This document shows, in pieces, positions 1 through 9,320 of a stretch of 54,311 bases of DNA. A program made the translations under genes and the position numbers. The notes under the pieces were generated by a model. The model searched no databases, was not told the DNA's origin, and was given only the letters and a program-made list of their open reading frames with translations. Position 1 is the stretch's first letter. Every line of letters begins with the position of its first letter. Source of the stretch: Desulfogranum japonicum DSM 18378 (GTDB lineage Bacteria > Desulfobacterota > Desulfobulbia > Desulfobulbales > Desulfobulbaceae); contig NZ_AUCV01000043.1 of NCBI RefSeq assembly GCF_000429945.1, positions 1 to 54,311 on the forward strand, in the 5' to 3' direction.

Positions 1-264
1 ACTCTTGTCCCTTATTTTCGGGACCTTTACTTTGACCGGGCCGATTCCCGTTTGGATTTCTCTTTCAGGCAAATAACCATTGCGTACCACTTGCCTATGC
101 CCCCGGTCATTTTTCACATCTGCATACTGCTGCAGAAGATCCTGAAGTTCAGCTTCGACAGCGTCAGCAATAAGTTGTCGAGCACCATGTCGCAACAACT
201 CGGTCAGTGGATCCTCGGAAAACTCTCCAGGCTTTTTCAGGCTAATAATTTTATTCTTGTTCAT
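1..264 (-). CDS. IS256-family transposase, N-terminal part (cut by window edge)
   Basis: Reading the minus strand from an ATG at 264 gives 88 codons without a stop to the window edge. The start MNKNKIISLKKPGEF is followed by the family hallmarks DPLTELLRHGARQLIADAVEAE and RQVVRNGYLPEREIQTGIGP, the conserved N-terminal region of IS256-family (DDE, mutator-like) transposases. The rest lies beyond base 1, so intactness cannot be judged. The end of the element should lie to the right of 264; its terminal repeat was not identified, although the AT-rich stretch at 325-380 is the likely place. Confidence 0.88.
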   Translation of the reverse strand, partial: MNKNKIISLKKPGEFSEDPLTELLRHGARQLIADAVEAELQDLLQQYADVKNDRGHRQVVRNGYLPEREIQTGIGPVKVKVPKIRDKS

Positions 265-324
265 GACGTATCCTTTTTGTGTTGGAATTGTTCTTGGCGG
301 ATTGATCCCAACAGGATACGTCAT
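263..324. repeat. 11-bp perfect inverted repeat spanning the transposase start
   Basis: The arm ATGACGTATCC (263-273) is perfectly complementary to GGATACGTCAT (314-324), with 40 bases between. The left arm includes the transposase start codon, so on the minus-strand transcript the hairpin would hide the start. This could limit translation of read-through transcripts, as known for several insertion sequences; that role is inference. The rest of the gene-free stretch (325-732) is AT-rich and shows no gene. Confidence 0.5.
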
Positions 325-732
325 TTATTTTTTATGTCTTCCTCAAACACCACTTTCGATCATAACTCCAGCTACCCGATCATTGGTCCTACAAAAGAAA
401 AACTATTTTTCCTAAACATACCCTGAAAGTTCCATATCTACGCATTTATCATGATTTTTTTTTGCCAAATGAGTTAGTGTCCGTTAAGAAATGAAATTTC
501 AATATCGAGGTCACCTAACCCATGACTTCCAAACATCATTTCTAAATTGACACACATCATCGTCGGTTGGAAACTTTATGATAGTGACAGATCTTTTTTT
601 ACAGATTCATGTCTTATGCTGAAGTAGTCTGCCTTCAAAATGAAAAGTCGGTAGGTTGGAAATGCAAAAAATATTAACCCTACAAGCAGTCTTGCAAAAC
701 CGGCACACTATCCTTTACCCAGACCGGCAGTC

Positions 733-2865
733 ATGGTAACCATTGGCCTGGCAGTGCTTCTGGCAGTGGGTCTGGTTGTAGCCAAAATCTCTCAGAGGTT
801 TCGCCTGCCCTCCGTAACCGGCTATATTCTTGCGGGTTTACTGCTGGGGCCAACCGGATTTGGAATCATCACTGAAAAGTCCATTGGCCATGGCCTGGAT
901 CATTTTACCCATATCGCTTTGATGCTTATAGCCTTCGGTATTGGCGAGCATATCGAAATCAAAAAAATCAAGGTCTACGCCGGCAGTGTTTTCTGGACTG
1001 GTCTCCTTGAAGCAATTGGCGCCTTCTCCATGGTCAGCTTCACTGTCTTTATTCTTTTTCAAATTACAGATGCCTTGCACTTGGGAGAATGGTTGTTCAG
1101 AGATCAACTGGTTTTATCCATGTTACTTGGCGCTGTAAGTGTTGCAACCGCACCAGCGGCCACCCTGATGATAGTAAGGGAATTAAAGGCAAGAGGTCCT
1201 CTCACGTCTTCCCTGATGGCTGTGGTTGCAATAGATAATGGCCTGGCAATTATGCTTTTTGGCCTGGTACTCTCACTAAGCCATCAGATCATCGGACAGG
1301 CAGACACGCCTCTATTCGTTGCCATCGGCAATGGATTCCTTGAAATCCTTATGTCGCTGATCCTGGGTGTTATAAGTGGCCTTTTGCTGGAAGTAGCGCT
1401 GAGAAAAATGGCAGATGAGGGTGAGATGATGACAGCAGGACTGGCCATCCTGCTGTTATGCAATGAACTGGCAGTATACATGCATCTTTCGCCGTTGCTG
1501 GCTGGAATGGCCGTTGGCTTCACCCTGGTAAACAAGGCTGAACGGGATGTACGCGTCTTTCGTGCCTTGAACAGTTTTGAGCCGCCTATTTATGTTCTGT
1601 TTTTCACTCTTGCTGGCTCCCACCTGGATATAAAAAATATAGGCAGTACCGGCCTCATAGGAATTGTCTATTTCCTGGCCAGAATATGCGGCAAGATGCT
1701 GGGAGCTCAACTTGGCACCAGGATCGGCAGGGCAGCGAAAATCGTCCGGAAATATATTGGAATAGCTCTTATCCCACAGGCGGGAATTGCCATCGGCCTT
1801 ATCTTTCTGATCAGCTCCGACAATGTGCTTTCTGTCTATTCTTCCATAATCACGCCAGTGGTCCTGACCGGTGTTTTTCTTTCTGAGCTTATCGGTCCTC
1901 TCACATCACGTTTTGCCATTATCAATGCCAAGGAAGCGATACAGACTGAAAAAACAACTGAAAAAAAGCAGTTATGTAACGGTATGACAGAAAAGGAATG
2001 CGATCAGTTCATGAGATCAGAGGCAGGGGTAGCTATTCTCCCATGGACCTGGGGAAAACTCACTCCGGTAAAAAATCCCAAGAATGTCGTTGTGTTTGGG
2101 GCTACGCGACGCCACACTGTTAATGGTATTGCCAGAATAGCCACCATATTCGCACATCACTACCAGGCCACTCCCATGGCTGTCTTTATTCAACCTCCAG
2201 GTACCCCACCACCTCCACACAACTTTGAGATTGAACGGAAAGAGGTCGAAACCATGGGGTACAAGCTGATGACGGAGATTGTTCCCGATTCCAGCATTTA
2301 TTCCGGCCTGGTTGTAGCTGTGGAATATAATAATGCCAAGGCAGTGGTGTTGAGCTATCCGCTGCACGACAAGACCTCAGCTTTTCCGGAGGTGCTTGAG
2401 ACCGTAGCCTCTCACGTGGGATGCCCTGTTATTGTGGTCCAGTTTTATGGTGTTCTGCATACAGAAAGGATACTTGTCCCTGTCATAGATATGACCGATC
2501 TGGAAGAAGTATACCCGGTAGTGCTTGCCTTGGGAAAAGTTGGAGAACATCAGATTACCCTGCTCTACATGATGACATCAGATGTCAACCAGGAGCTGGT
2601 CCACTCCAAAACCAAAGAAATCTCTTCCTGGCTTAATCGTCAGTCAGAACAGGTGCCAATTCTGGTCAAACCTGTTCCAACAGATGCCAGGGTAAAAACG
2701 ATTCAGGATGAAGCCGAAAACCATGACATTGTTGTAATGGGGGCGATCCGTACCAAGGGGGTCAGAAAATTCTTTTTCGGTTCACTGGCCGATTCACTGT
2801 CCAAGAACCTGCGCAAACCGCTTATTGTTGTATATGATGCCCAAAAAAATACCGATGTCACGTAA
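733..2865 (+). CDS. Cation:proton antiporter (CPA2/KefB-like) with C-terminal universal stress domains
   Basis: A 710-residue inner-membrane protein. Residues ~1-390 form a Na+/H+ exchanger domain with about 12 hydrophobic segments (early GYILAGLLLGPTGFG, then a TAPAATLMIV segment), the CPA2 fold that exchanges Na+ or K+ for protons. Residues ~430-705 are soluble and contain two universal-stress-protein-like modules (ends like GAIRTKGVRKFFFGSLADSLSKN), which in the family bind nucleotides and may regulate transport. It stands alone between the IS fragment and a convergent kinase. The ATG at 733 has only a weak ribosome site. Its last codon and stop lie inside a MITE copy (2862-3015); the pre-insertion frame would have run seven residues further. 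Transported ion unknown. Confidence 0.9.
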   Translation: MVTIGLAVLLAVGLVVAKISQRFRLPSVTGYILAGLLLGPTGFGIITEKSIGHGLDHFTHIALMLIAFGIGEHIEIKKIKVYAGSVFWTGLLEAIGAFSMVSFTVFILFQITDALHLGEWLFRDQLVLSMLLGAVSVATAPAATLMIVRELKARGPLTSSLMAVVAIDNGLAIMLFGLVLSLSHQIIGQADTPLFVAIGNGFLEILMSLILGVISGLLLEVALRKMADEGEMMTAGLAILLLCNELAVYMHLSPLLAGMAVGFTLVNKAERDVRVFRALNSFEPPIYVLFFTLAGSHLDIKNIGSTGLIGIVYFLARICGKMLGAQLGTRIGRAAKIVRKYIGIALIPQAGIAIGLIFLISSDNVLSVYSSIITPVVLTGVFLSELIGPLTSRFAIINAKEAIQTEKTTEKKQLCNGMTEKECDQFMRSEAGVAILPWTWGKLTPVKNPKNVVVFGATRRHTVNGIARIATIFAHHYQATPMAVFIQPPGTPPPPHNFEIERKEVETMGYKLMTEIVPDSSIYSGLVVAVEYNNAKAVVLSYPLHDKTSAFPEVLETVASHVGCPVIVVQFYGVLHTERILVPVIDMTDLEEVYPVVLALGKVGEHQITLLYMMTSDVNQELVHSKTKEISSWLNRQSEQVPILVKPVPTDARVKTIQDEAENHDIVVMGAIRTKGVRKFFFGSLADSLSKNLRKPLIVVYDAQKNTDVT

Positions 2866-3015
2866 TTGATCACAGATGCTCCACGAAGTCTCCTGCTGGT
2901 CGCTTATCTCTTTGCACGATCGCGGGTTCCCGCATAGATAGCCTACCGGAGTCTTCGCGTGCCTGCGAAAAACCACAATTGAAATAGTAGTGTTGTTAAC
3001 CCCGTGATCAGTTAC
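2862..3015 (+). mobile_element. MITE-like element, family 1, copy A (internally deleted)
   Basis: 154 bp bounded by GTAATTGATCAC and GTGATCAGTTAC (inverted). The interior matches the copies at 23666-23808, 24524-24725 and 30944-31142, with a block of about 45 bp missing compared with the last. Flanks GATGTCAC (2854-2861) and GCTGTCAC (3016-3023) look like an 8-bp target duplication with one mismatch. There is no coding capacity, so it would need a transposase in trans. It inserted in the 3' end of the antiporter gene and supplies its stop codon. Confidence 0.8.
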
Positions 3016-3128
3016 GCTGTCACAGCCACCAAAACACTTCAAACGTAAAACGTGAGGGAATTACAGACTTTACGATCAGCTATTCCTATCCGCGGCTTGT
3101 ATCTATCTATACTTTTACCTACTACAGT

Positions 3129-4748
3129 CTATTTGCCAGCTGGACTCAATATATTTTTTACTGTCTGAGCCAACGTATGCATGGTGATTGGTTTTCTTAG
3201 AATCGCATCGGCTTCAACACCAGTTTCTCCTTCCAAAATGAGTTCTTTACTAAAGCCTGTGCAAAGAACAATCGGTATGGATTCACGTACCTTTTTAAGC
3301 TCCTTGATAAGTCGCGCACCATTCATATTAGGCATTGTCCAGTCGGTAATGACCAGATCATACTTATCCGGGTCCCCATGAAACTCCCAGAGAGCGTCAA
3401 GTGGATCTGTTTTGACATCTACCCTATACCCAAGTCCGCTTAACATCTCTCTACCGATTTCTACGATGAATTTTTCATCATCAATGATCAAAATCTGTTC
3501 TGTTCCTGTGGCAAGGGGGACAAAAGTATCGTTAAAAGCTACAGGTCCACTGTCAATGGTTGGGAGGAAAACATGGAAGGTTGTGCCGATGCCCTGTTCG
3601 CTGTCGACTTTGATATCCCCACCATGATCTCTTACAATGCCTCTCACTGTGGCCAGTCCTATGCCTGTTCCATCCCCAACTTCTTTTGTGGTGAAGTAGG
3701 GCTCAAATATCTGGGGAAGGATATTTCGCGGAATACCGGAGCCTGTATCTGAAACCGTCAGTTTCAGGTACTTACCTGTGGGAAGCTTGAGACCGCCTCT
3801 TTCATCTTCAGACCCTACTGTAAATGGGACCAACTCAACGACCAACTCCCCGCCGCTATCTTGCATCGCATGGGCGGCGTTTGTACATAAATTTACAACT
3901 ATCTGATGAATTTGCGTTGCATTGGCATGTACCGTAGCTCCATCTGGCCCGAAAAATTGATGCATCTGAATATTGGCTGGGATGATTGCCTCCATTAATT
4001 TAAGGGCTTCCTTACATATTACCCCGATCTCCACGGGCCTTTTTTCCAATGACCGCTGCCGGCTGAAATCCAGTATCTGGTTGACCAGATCTTTTGCCCT
4101 GATGCTTGCTGTGGAAATATGGGTAGCATATTTTTGGATTTTTTCATCTTCAGGACAAGTCAATTGCGCAAGCTGGGCATATCCGAGGATAGCAGATAAA
4201 ATGTTGTTAAAATCATGGGCGATACCACCAGCCAATGTTCCGATTGCTTCCATTTTCTGAGACTGCAGAAGTGCTTTCTCTATGCGTTTACGCTCTGAGA
4301 TATCTATGACAACACCTTCAACCAATGAGACGTGTCCGTCATTATCTGTTTTACCGTTAAAAGTGGAACGATAGTATCCTATGCTGCCGTCTGCTCTCAA
4401 AAATCTTTGTTCATAACAGCCCTTTGTATTGCTGCCAACCATCGTATTAATGATCTCAACTCCGCGAGCAGCCTCTTCCGGCCATGGAGAGAGAGCTAAT
4501 ATTGAATCAATGGTCGGGGTAAAATCCGTGGGACTCAGACCAAAAATATCATACACTTCCGGAGACCACGTTACTTTGCCGGTAGAGACCTGCCAGGTCC
4601 AGAAGCCTAATCCGGCTAATCCACAGACTTCTTCAAGTTTTTTCTTACAGGCTTGTAATTCACGGATTATATTTTGAAGCTCAAATTCACGTTGCTCAAA
4701 TTCCTGGATTTTTTCCAGTAGTTCTTCGTATGCCGGTATATTTTTCAT
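3129..4748 (-). CDS. PAS-domain hybrid histidine kinase with C-terminal receiver
   Basis: A 539-residue soluble sensor kinase with no membrane segment. Order: N-terminal coiled coil (1-40); PAS/PAC domain (~42-152, ending GVVIDISERKR); HisKA with the phospho-accepting His178 in GIAHDFNN; HATPase_c (~275-395) with N box NLCTNAAHAM, G1 DTGSGIP and G2 GTGIGLATV; receiver domain (~418-535) with acidic pair DD (423-424), phospho-acceptor Asp469 (VITDWTMP) and the conserved Lys in LRKPI. The layout suggests an internal phosphorelay or an output through an unlinked histidine phosphotransferase. No response regulator gene is adjacent. The PAS ligand cannot be told from sequence. Convergent with the antiporter. 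Confidence 0.92.
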   Translation of the reverse strand: MKNIPAYEELLEKIQEFEQREFELQNIIRELQACKKKLEEVCGLAGLGFWTWQVSTGKVTWSPEVYDIFGLSPTDFTPTIDSILALSPWPEEAARGVEIINTMVGSNTKGCYEQRFLRADGSIGYYRSTFNGKTDNDGHVSLVEGVVIDISERKRIEKALLQSQKMEAIGTLAGGIAHDFNNILSAILGYAQLAQLTCPEDEKIQKYATHISTASIRAKDLVNQILDFSRQRSLEKRPVEIGVICKEALKLMEAIIPANIQMHQFFGPDGATVHANATQIHQIVVNLCTNAAHAMQDSGGELVVELVPFTVGSEDERGGLKLPTGKYLKLTVSDTGSGIPRNILPQIFEPYFTTKEVGDGTGIGLATVRGIVRDHGGDIKVDSEQGIGTTFHVFLPTIDSGPVAFNDTFVPLATGTEQILIIDDEKFIVEIGREMLSGLGYRVDVKTDPLDALWEFHGDPDKYDLVITDWTMPNMNGARLIKELKKVRESIPIVLCTGFSKELILEGETGVEADAILRKPITMHTLAQTVKNILSPAGK

Positions 4749-5724
4749 ACATATTTTGATATATGGGTAGACGGATTTCGATTTTGTATTTCGCGTTATT
4801 GTTAACCATCGTATATTTTGGCACAGCCAACATCAAGTTATAAATATACAAAAACGTCTTTCTCAAGGGATTGAGAACCATTATTCCTCCATTGATCAAC
4901 ACCATAAACTGCCTAGAACTATCTAATATGCACAAAACACCTGCTATATCTTTCCGCTACCCATGGCGTTACAAACACATTGTTATAATTAAAAATACAT
5001 AGACTAAAAAGCCTAAATAATCCATAGGTAAACCATATGTGTTTCGTCTATCATATAGGCAAAATATGCAAAAATCATTTTTCACAAGTAGATTTTTCAA
5101 TTGATACTAAACATAGCAGTGCAGTTATAGTGAAGTCGCTAGCCGTTACTATATTTACAAACGTTCGGTAGCCAAACCACAGAACGATCATCAAGAAAGG
5201 CAATATATTTCAGAGACGAATCGACGATTCGGAGATTATCGAAATAGTGGTAATGATCCACCAAAAAATTATACAATCCCTCATTGGGAGTTCGACGAGA
5301 CATCTTGAATATTAAGGATTACGGAAAAAATAAATTATCAATCTTGCTTGTCTCTCAACTCCGTAATGTCGTAGGGTCAATGGCTCAATACGGCCAGTGT
5401 GGAACTATTGACGCGACGATGTTACCAAACCGATATCCTACGATTTTTTTGGATATTTACTATTTTTCGCAACCCTAAGGACCTGTACCCGTTGCCTTGT
5501 ACCTTAAGCCTGCGTTGAAACTGTCTGTGGCCAGGGGATCTCATTCCCTAAATTCCAAATACTCAGCTGTTTTTTTGTTTTCAAAACCAGCTATCTTCAC
5601 TAATGTCGGCGACATCTCTGCTCCAATGTCTTGTAAAAAAAGGCAACTTAGGTTGATATTTTATTAGTCACAACTAGCCACAAAACACCCTTCTACATAA
5701 ACCGGTATTTAACAGGAGAGTTAC
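4749..5724. other. Long AT-rich intergenic stretch with one MITE relic
   Basis: About 976 bp without a convincing gene between divergent genes (kinase on minus, STM4015-like on plus). It holds the degraded family-2 repeat at 5314-5476. Short frames here are AT-rich and have no recognisable content. The promoter of the following operon must lie in 5480-5710, but no clear -35/-10 pair stands out. The start at 5725 is preceded by a good ribosome site (AGGAG in AACAGGAGAGTTAC). Confidence 0.5.
5314..5476 (+). mobile_element. MITE-like element, family 2, degraded copy
   Basis: About 163 bp, clearly similar along its whole length to 22477-22639: both share ATCAATCTTGC / ATTCAATCTTGC, then CTCAACTC, the block GGCTCAATACGGCCAGT, TTACCAAACCGATATC, and an end CGCAACCCTAA / GCGACCCTAA. 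The ends are imperfect inverted repeats (about 20 bp, A-rich). No protein is encoded. Two copies 17 kb apart in unrelated contexts indicate a dispersed mobile repeat. Confidence 0.7.
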
Positions 5725-6660
5725 ATGTCCATAGAAACATACATAGAAAATTTTCACGGACTGAAGGTTAAAGAATACAATCCCAAGGAAGAATTGGCAG
5801 ATGCAGAAGAATACGCATGGAGACTGTCGATCAGCTGGGAGGAAGCCGAAAAACAGAACTTGAAAATTTCCCAGAAATTTGCTCCCCTGTTTAATGATCC
5901 TGCTGTGCAACAGATACAGGCGCTGGTTATCGGTCCGTGGGGGGAAGAGTGGGAAGAAAACCCCCAGGAGGTCATCAATCTGCTGATTAAAAACAAAGAG
6001 GCCTTAAAGGCACTCAAGGCGCTCTTCGTAGGTGACATCACATATGAAGACTGTGAGATGTCTTGGATTCAACAGGGAGACTATAGCGAACTGCTTAAAG
6101 CCTATCCCGGCCTTGAGGAGTTGAGAATTCGCGGCGCAGCCATACGGCTTGGAAACGCTGGACATGCCGGCTTGAAGAAACTGATCGTTGAGTCTGGCGG
6201 ATTGAGCAGTACGGTACCTCATGATATATGTACCAGTACTTTTCCGGAACTCACCCACCTTGAACTGTGGCTTGGTGTTGAAGAGTACGGCTTTGACGGC
6301 AGTATGGAGACCATCAAAAAATGTGTTGCAGCTTTCTCATCTGGAAAATTAACCTATCTTGGCCTGAAAAATAGCGAAATTGTCGATGACATTGCAAAAT
6401 TTCTGGCAGATCATGACATCTTGAGCACGCTTGATGTTCTTGACCTCTCCCTTGGAACTCTGACAGACGAAGGTGCTCAGGCGTTGCTGGACTCAAAAAA
6501 AATACGGTCACTGAAACAGCTGATTTTAAGGCACCACTATATGAGCAAGGGAATGTGCAAAAAGTTAGCTTCCTTGCCCGTTGACTGCGACTGTTCAGCC
6601 CCACAGGAAGCAGAAGAGTATGATGGAGAAATTTACAGGACGGTTTTTGTCTCTGAATAA
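5725..6660 (+). CDS. STM4015-family leucine-rich-repeat protein
   Basis: A 311-residue soluble acidic protein. The middle and C-terminal parts carry leucine-rich repeat units (YPGLEELRI, FPELTHLELWLG, LTYLGLKNSEI, LDVLDLSLGTLTDEGAQALL, LKQLILRHHYMS). By length, repeat pattern and position before an STM4014-like gene it fits the STM4015 family, which has no assigned function; LRR folds usually mediate protein-protein contact. First gene of a six-gene operon; the next gene starts 2 nt after its stop. A role as scaffold or substrate-recognition subunit is only inferred from the fold. Confidence 0.82.
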   Translation: MSIETYIENFHGLKVKEYNPKEELADAEEYAWRLSISWEEAEKQNLKISQKFAPLFNDPAVQQIQALVIGPWGEEWEENPQEVINLLIKNKEALKALKALFVGDITYEDCEMSWIQQGDYSELLKAYPGLEELRIRGAAIRLGNAGHAGLKKLIVESGGLSSTVPHDICTSTFPELTHLELWLGVEEYGFDGSMETIKKCVAAFSSGKLTYLGLKNSEIVDDIAKFLADHDILSTLDVLDLSLGTLTDEGAQALLDSKKIRSLKQLILRHHYMSKGMCKKLASLPVDCDCSAPQEAEEYDGEIYRTVFVSE

Positions 6661-6662
6661 GC

Positions 6663-7835
6663 ATGAAATTTTTGATTATTGGAGATCCTTTTCATATCAG
6701 GGTCAAACGATTTATGCGGGCCCTGCAGGCTAAGGGCGTTGAGGGGAAGGTCATTTCACATATTGACCTTCTCACAGATACGGTTTACCTGCCAGACCAG
6801 CTTTCCCCGGATACAACCATCCGTATCGAAACCGCCGGTGAAAATTTCCCGGTTGAAAAAGAGCTGATCCGATTAGGTGCAAGGATTCTTCACCAAGGCG
6901 AACTGGTCACAGATATTGACCGAATGCGATTTGAGATGGGGAAAATAACCTATCCTAGCTTGTGGTATACCGGATGGTGCCGTTATTTGAACGGGATTGG
7001 GAAACAAGTGGCTCAAAGCCGAGCACGATATATGAATGATCCGAGCGATATCATGTTAATGTTTGATAAATGCTCGGTTCACAGGCTTTTCTCCAACGCC
7101 GGAATTCCCGTGGCCAAAGACCTGTCACCCAATGAACCGGTGAAAAGTTTTGACCATCTTGTTGCACTGATGACCCAGACACGTATTTTTCGCGTATTCA
7201 TCAAGCTAAGGTACGGTTCCGGTGCTATGGGAATCGTGGCGTTCAGCAAGCACCCTTCGTTGAATCTCTTTTCGGCCATGACAACTTTGGAACTTGTTAG
7301 AACCAAAGGAAAAGTGGAACTGTACAATACCAAAACGTTTTTCACCTATCGCCGACAAAGCGATATCCGCTCCATAGTTGACCTGCTGTGCCAAGAAGGC
7401 GTGCACGTGGAGCAGTGGATACCTAAAGCTTATGCCGACGGCGGCCCCTTTGACATCCGACAGGTTGTTATCGGCGGAAAAGCGACTCACAAAATAGCGC
7501 GTATCGGACGTGGACCATTTACAAATCTACACCTGCGAAACAGACGAAAACAGATTGATTCTTCCTGGATGAGCGATTCGCTTATCAAAAAGGTTGAACA
7601 TATCTCAGAAGCGACCTGCGCACTTTTTAAAGGCTCCTTTTATGCAGGAGTCGACATCCTCATTCCCCGTGGATCTGGAAATCCCCGTGTGCTTGAGATT
7701 AACGCCTTTGGCGATTTTGTGAACCAGGCGTTTTTCCAGGGCAAAGATCCATATGCTCTGGAAGTGGAACGCTGGCTTGCTACCTGCCGGACAGAGCAAC
7801 GCCCTTCATATCAGCATGAAACTGTTGCTCTTTGA
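6663..7835 (+). CDS. STM4014-family ATP-grasp protein
   Basis: A 390-residue soluble protein with ATP-grasp organisation: an N-terminal pre-ATP-grasp part (MKFLIIGDPFHIRVKRF), a central nucleotide-binding part (MLMFDKCSVHRLFSNAGIPVAK and FIKLRYGSGAMGIVAF) and a C-terminal metal-binding strand VLEINAFGDFVNQ. ATP-grasp enzymes activate a carboxylate as acyl-phosphate and couple it to an amine or thiol. The STM4014 family is uncharacterised. The start lies 2 nt after the previous stop and the 3' end overlaps the HAD gene by 20 bp, so these are translated from one message. Substrate unknown. Confidence 0.85.
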   Translation: MKFLIIGDPFHIRVKRFMRALQAKGVEGKVISHIDLLTDTVYLPDQLSPDTTIRIETAGENFPVEKELIRLGARILHQGELVTDIDRMRFEMGKITYPSLWYTGWCRYLNGIGKQVAQSRARYMNDPSDIMLMFDKCSVHRLFSNAGIPVAKDLSPNEPVKSFDHLVALMTQTRIFRVFIKLRYGSGAMGIVAFSKHPSLNLFSAMTTLELVRTKGKVELYNTKTFFTYRRQSDIRSIVDLLCQEGVHVEQWIPKAYADGGPFDIRQVVIGGKATHKIARIGRGPFTNLHLRNRRKQIDSSWMSDSLIKKVEHISEATCALFKGSFYAGVDILIPRGSGNPRVLEINAFGDFVNQAFFQGKDPYALEVERWLATCRTEQRPSYQHETVAL

Positions 7836-8460
7836 TCTGGACAACACCTTGATTGACCGGAATCATGCGTTCCTATGCAGGCTTCGTCAATGGGTTCTAA
7901 ACCATGCAGGTGAGCTGGATGATTACGAACAGACTCGCTTGATACAACAGCTTGTCGAACTCGATGACCGTGGCCAGACTGAACGTAGAGTTTTTTACAG
8001 GAAGGCCGCAGCCAATATTCCTCTGGACAGAGCCAAGATCTCCACATTAAACAAAGAAATTGGATGTTTGGCGGAAAATATCCAACCCGACAGAGAAATA
8101 CATGCCATGTTGAAACGGCTGTCCGGACACTTTAAACTGGGTATCATTTCCAATGGACCGGGAAAGGTACAGCGTAAAAAAATAGATCAAGCCCAATTAT
8201 GGGCCTATTTTACGCACTGCTTTATTTCAGGTGACCTGGGGTACGGCAAACCTTCCCCCCGTATTTTTAGAACAGCTTTAAAGGCATTTTCCTGTTCACC
8301 GGATCAGGCCATGATGATCGGAGATGACCCCATAAAGGATATCGATCCTGCACATCTTCTCGGTATGAAAACCGCTTTGGTATCACCCCTGTCAGAAACG
8401 CATTGTAATGCTGATATTTGTCTGCGATGTATTACTGATATTGAAAAAAACGTATTATGA
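7816..8460 (+). CDS. HAD-superfamily hydrolase (phosphatase-like)
   Basis: 214 residues. Motif I is FDLDNTLIDR with nucleophile Asp7 and Asp9. Motif II is the Ser in GIISNGPG, motif III the Lys near KVQRKKIDQ/GYGKPSP, and motif IV MIGDDPIKDIDPA. An alpha-helical C1 cap lies between motifs I and II, as in haloacid dehalogenase-like phosphatases. The ATG at 7816 places the motif right at the N-terminus; an upstream ATG at 7753 in the same frame would add residues with no family match. It overlaps the ATP-grasp gene by 20 bp and the next gene by ATGA. Likely removes phosphate from an intermediate of the pathway; substrate unknown. Confidence 0.85.
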   Translation: MKLLLFDLDNTLIDRNHAFLCRLRQWVLNHAGELDDYEQTRLIQQLVELDDRGQTERRVFYRKAAANIPLDRAKISTLNKEIGCLAENIQPDREIHAMLKRLSGHFKLGIISNGPGKVQRKKIDQAQLWAYFTHCFISGDLGYGKPSPRIFRTALKAFSCSPDQAMMIGDDPIKDIDPAHLLGMKTALVSPLSETHCNADICLRCITDIEKNVL

Positions 8461-9320
8461 CACAGCTTACAACAACGCTTGATGTAAACATGAACAGGAT
8501 TGTCGGAAAAGACGACATCCTGTTCATCACCTTTGATACCTTACGATACGATGTTGCAACGGAAGAGTGGTTATCTGGCGGCACCCCTAATCTAAGAAAA
8601 ATGATGCCTGAAAACTGGGAAAAACGGCATGCACCCGGAAATTTTACATGGGCGTCCCATCATGCTTTTTTTGGAGGTTTTCTACCGACACCTGTTGTTC
8701 CTGGACCTCATGAACGCTACTTTGCTGCTGCCTTTCCCGGCAGCGAAACCACCGGGACAAACACCTATTCCTTTGAGGCGGCAGATATCGTCACCGGATT
8801 AAAAAAACTGGGGTATCACACTGCCTGTATCGGAGGTGTAGGCTTTTTCAACAAAAAAACCCCGATGACCTCGGTATTTCCCGACCTGTTTACTGAAAGT
8901 CACTGGGAAGAATCCACAGGGGTCACTGATCCTGATTCGACTAAAAACCAAATAGATATCGCCGTTGAGATCATCCGTAACCAGAGTGAAAAACGCAAAG
9001 GTCAGCCTTTATTTCTCTTTCTTAACATAGCTGCCATTCACCAACCTAACTACATGTATGCTAAAGGGGAAACCAAAGATTCTAAAAAGACTCATGCCGC
9101 GGCACTTCGCTATGTAGACAGTCAGCTGCCAAAACTTTTCGACGCACTTTCCATGCGGGGAAATCCGTTCTGCATTTTATGTTCGGATCATGGCACAACC
9201 TATGGCGAAGATGGTTACAGAGGACATCGTTTGTGCCATGAACAGGTATGGACAGTACCCTTTGCAGCATTCTCTTTGAAAAATACGTTTCCAATCAACA
9301 AGCCAAACCATGAAAACTGA
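8457..9320 (+). CDS. STM4013/SEN3800-family sulfatase-like hydrolase
   Basis: 287 residues of the alkaline phosphatase/sulfatase fold. Metal ligands are seen as Asp27 (LFITFDTLRYD) and Asp244-His245 (CSDHGTTYGEDG) with His257. The nucleophile position falls in NFTWASHHAFF (Thr64/Ser67). The Cys/Ser-x-Pro-x-Arg sulfatase signature is absent, so a classic formylglycine sulfatase is unlikely; phosphodiesterase or phosphotransferase chemistry is possible. No signal peptide, hence cytoplasmic. The start codon overlaps the preceding stop (ATGA) and the 3' end overlaps the next gene by 11 bp, fixing it in the operon. Confidence 0.85.
   Translation: MTQLTTTLDVNMNRIVGKDDILFITFDTLRYDVATEEWLSGGTPNLRKMMPENWEKRHAPGNFTWASHHAFFGGFLPTPVVPGPHERYFAAAFPGSETTGTNTYSFEAADIVTGLKKLGYHTACIGGVGFFNKKTPMTSVFPDLFTESHWEESTGVTDPDSTKNQIDIAVEIIRNQSEKRKGQPLFLFLNIAAIHQPNYMYAKGETKDSKKTHAAALRYVDSQLPKLFDALSMRGNPFCILCSDHGTTYGEDGYRGHRLCHEQVWTVPFAAFSLKNTFPINKPNHEN

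Noticed and set aside
52-426. 124-codon + frame at the window start
   Set aside because: It is antisense to a clear IS256-family transposase start (minus, 264 to 1) and continues into non-coding DNA; no family features.
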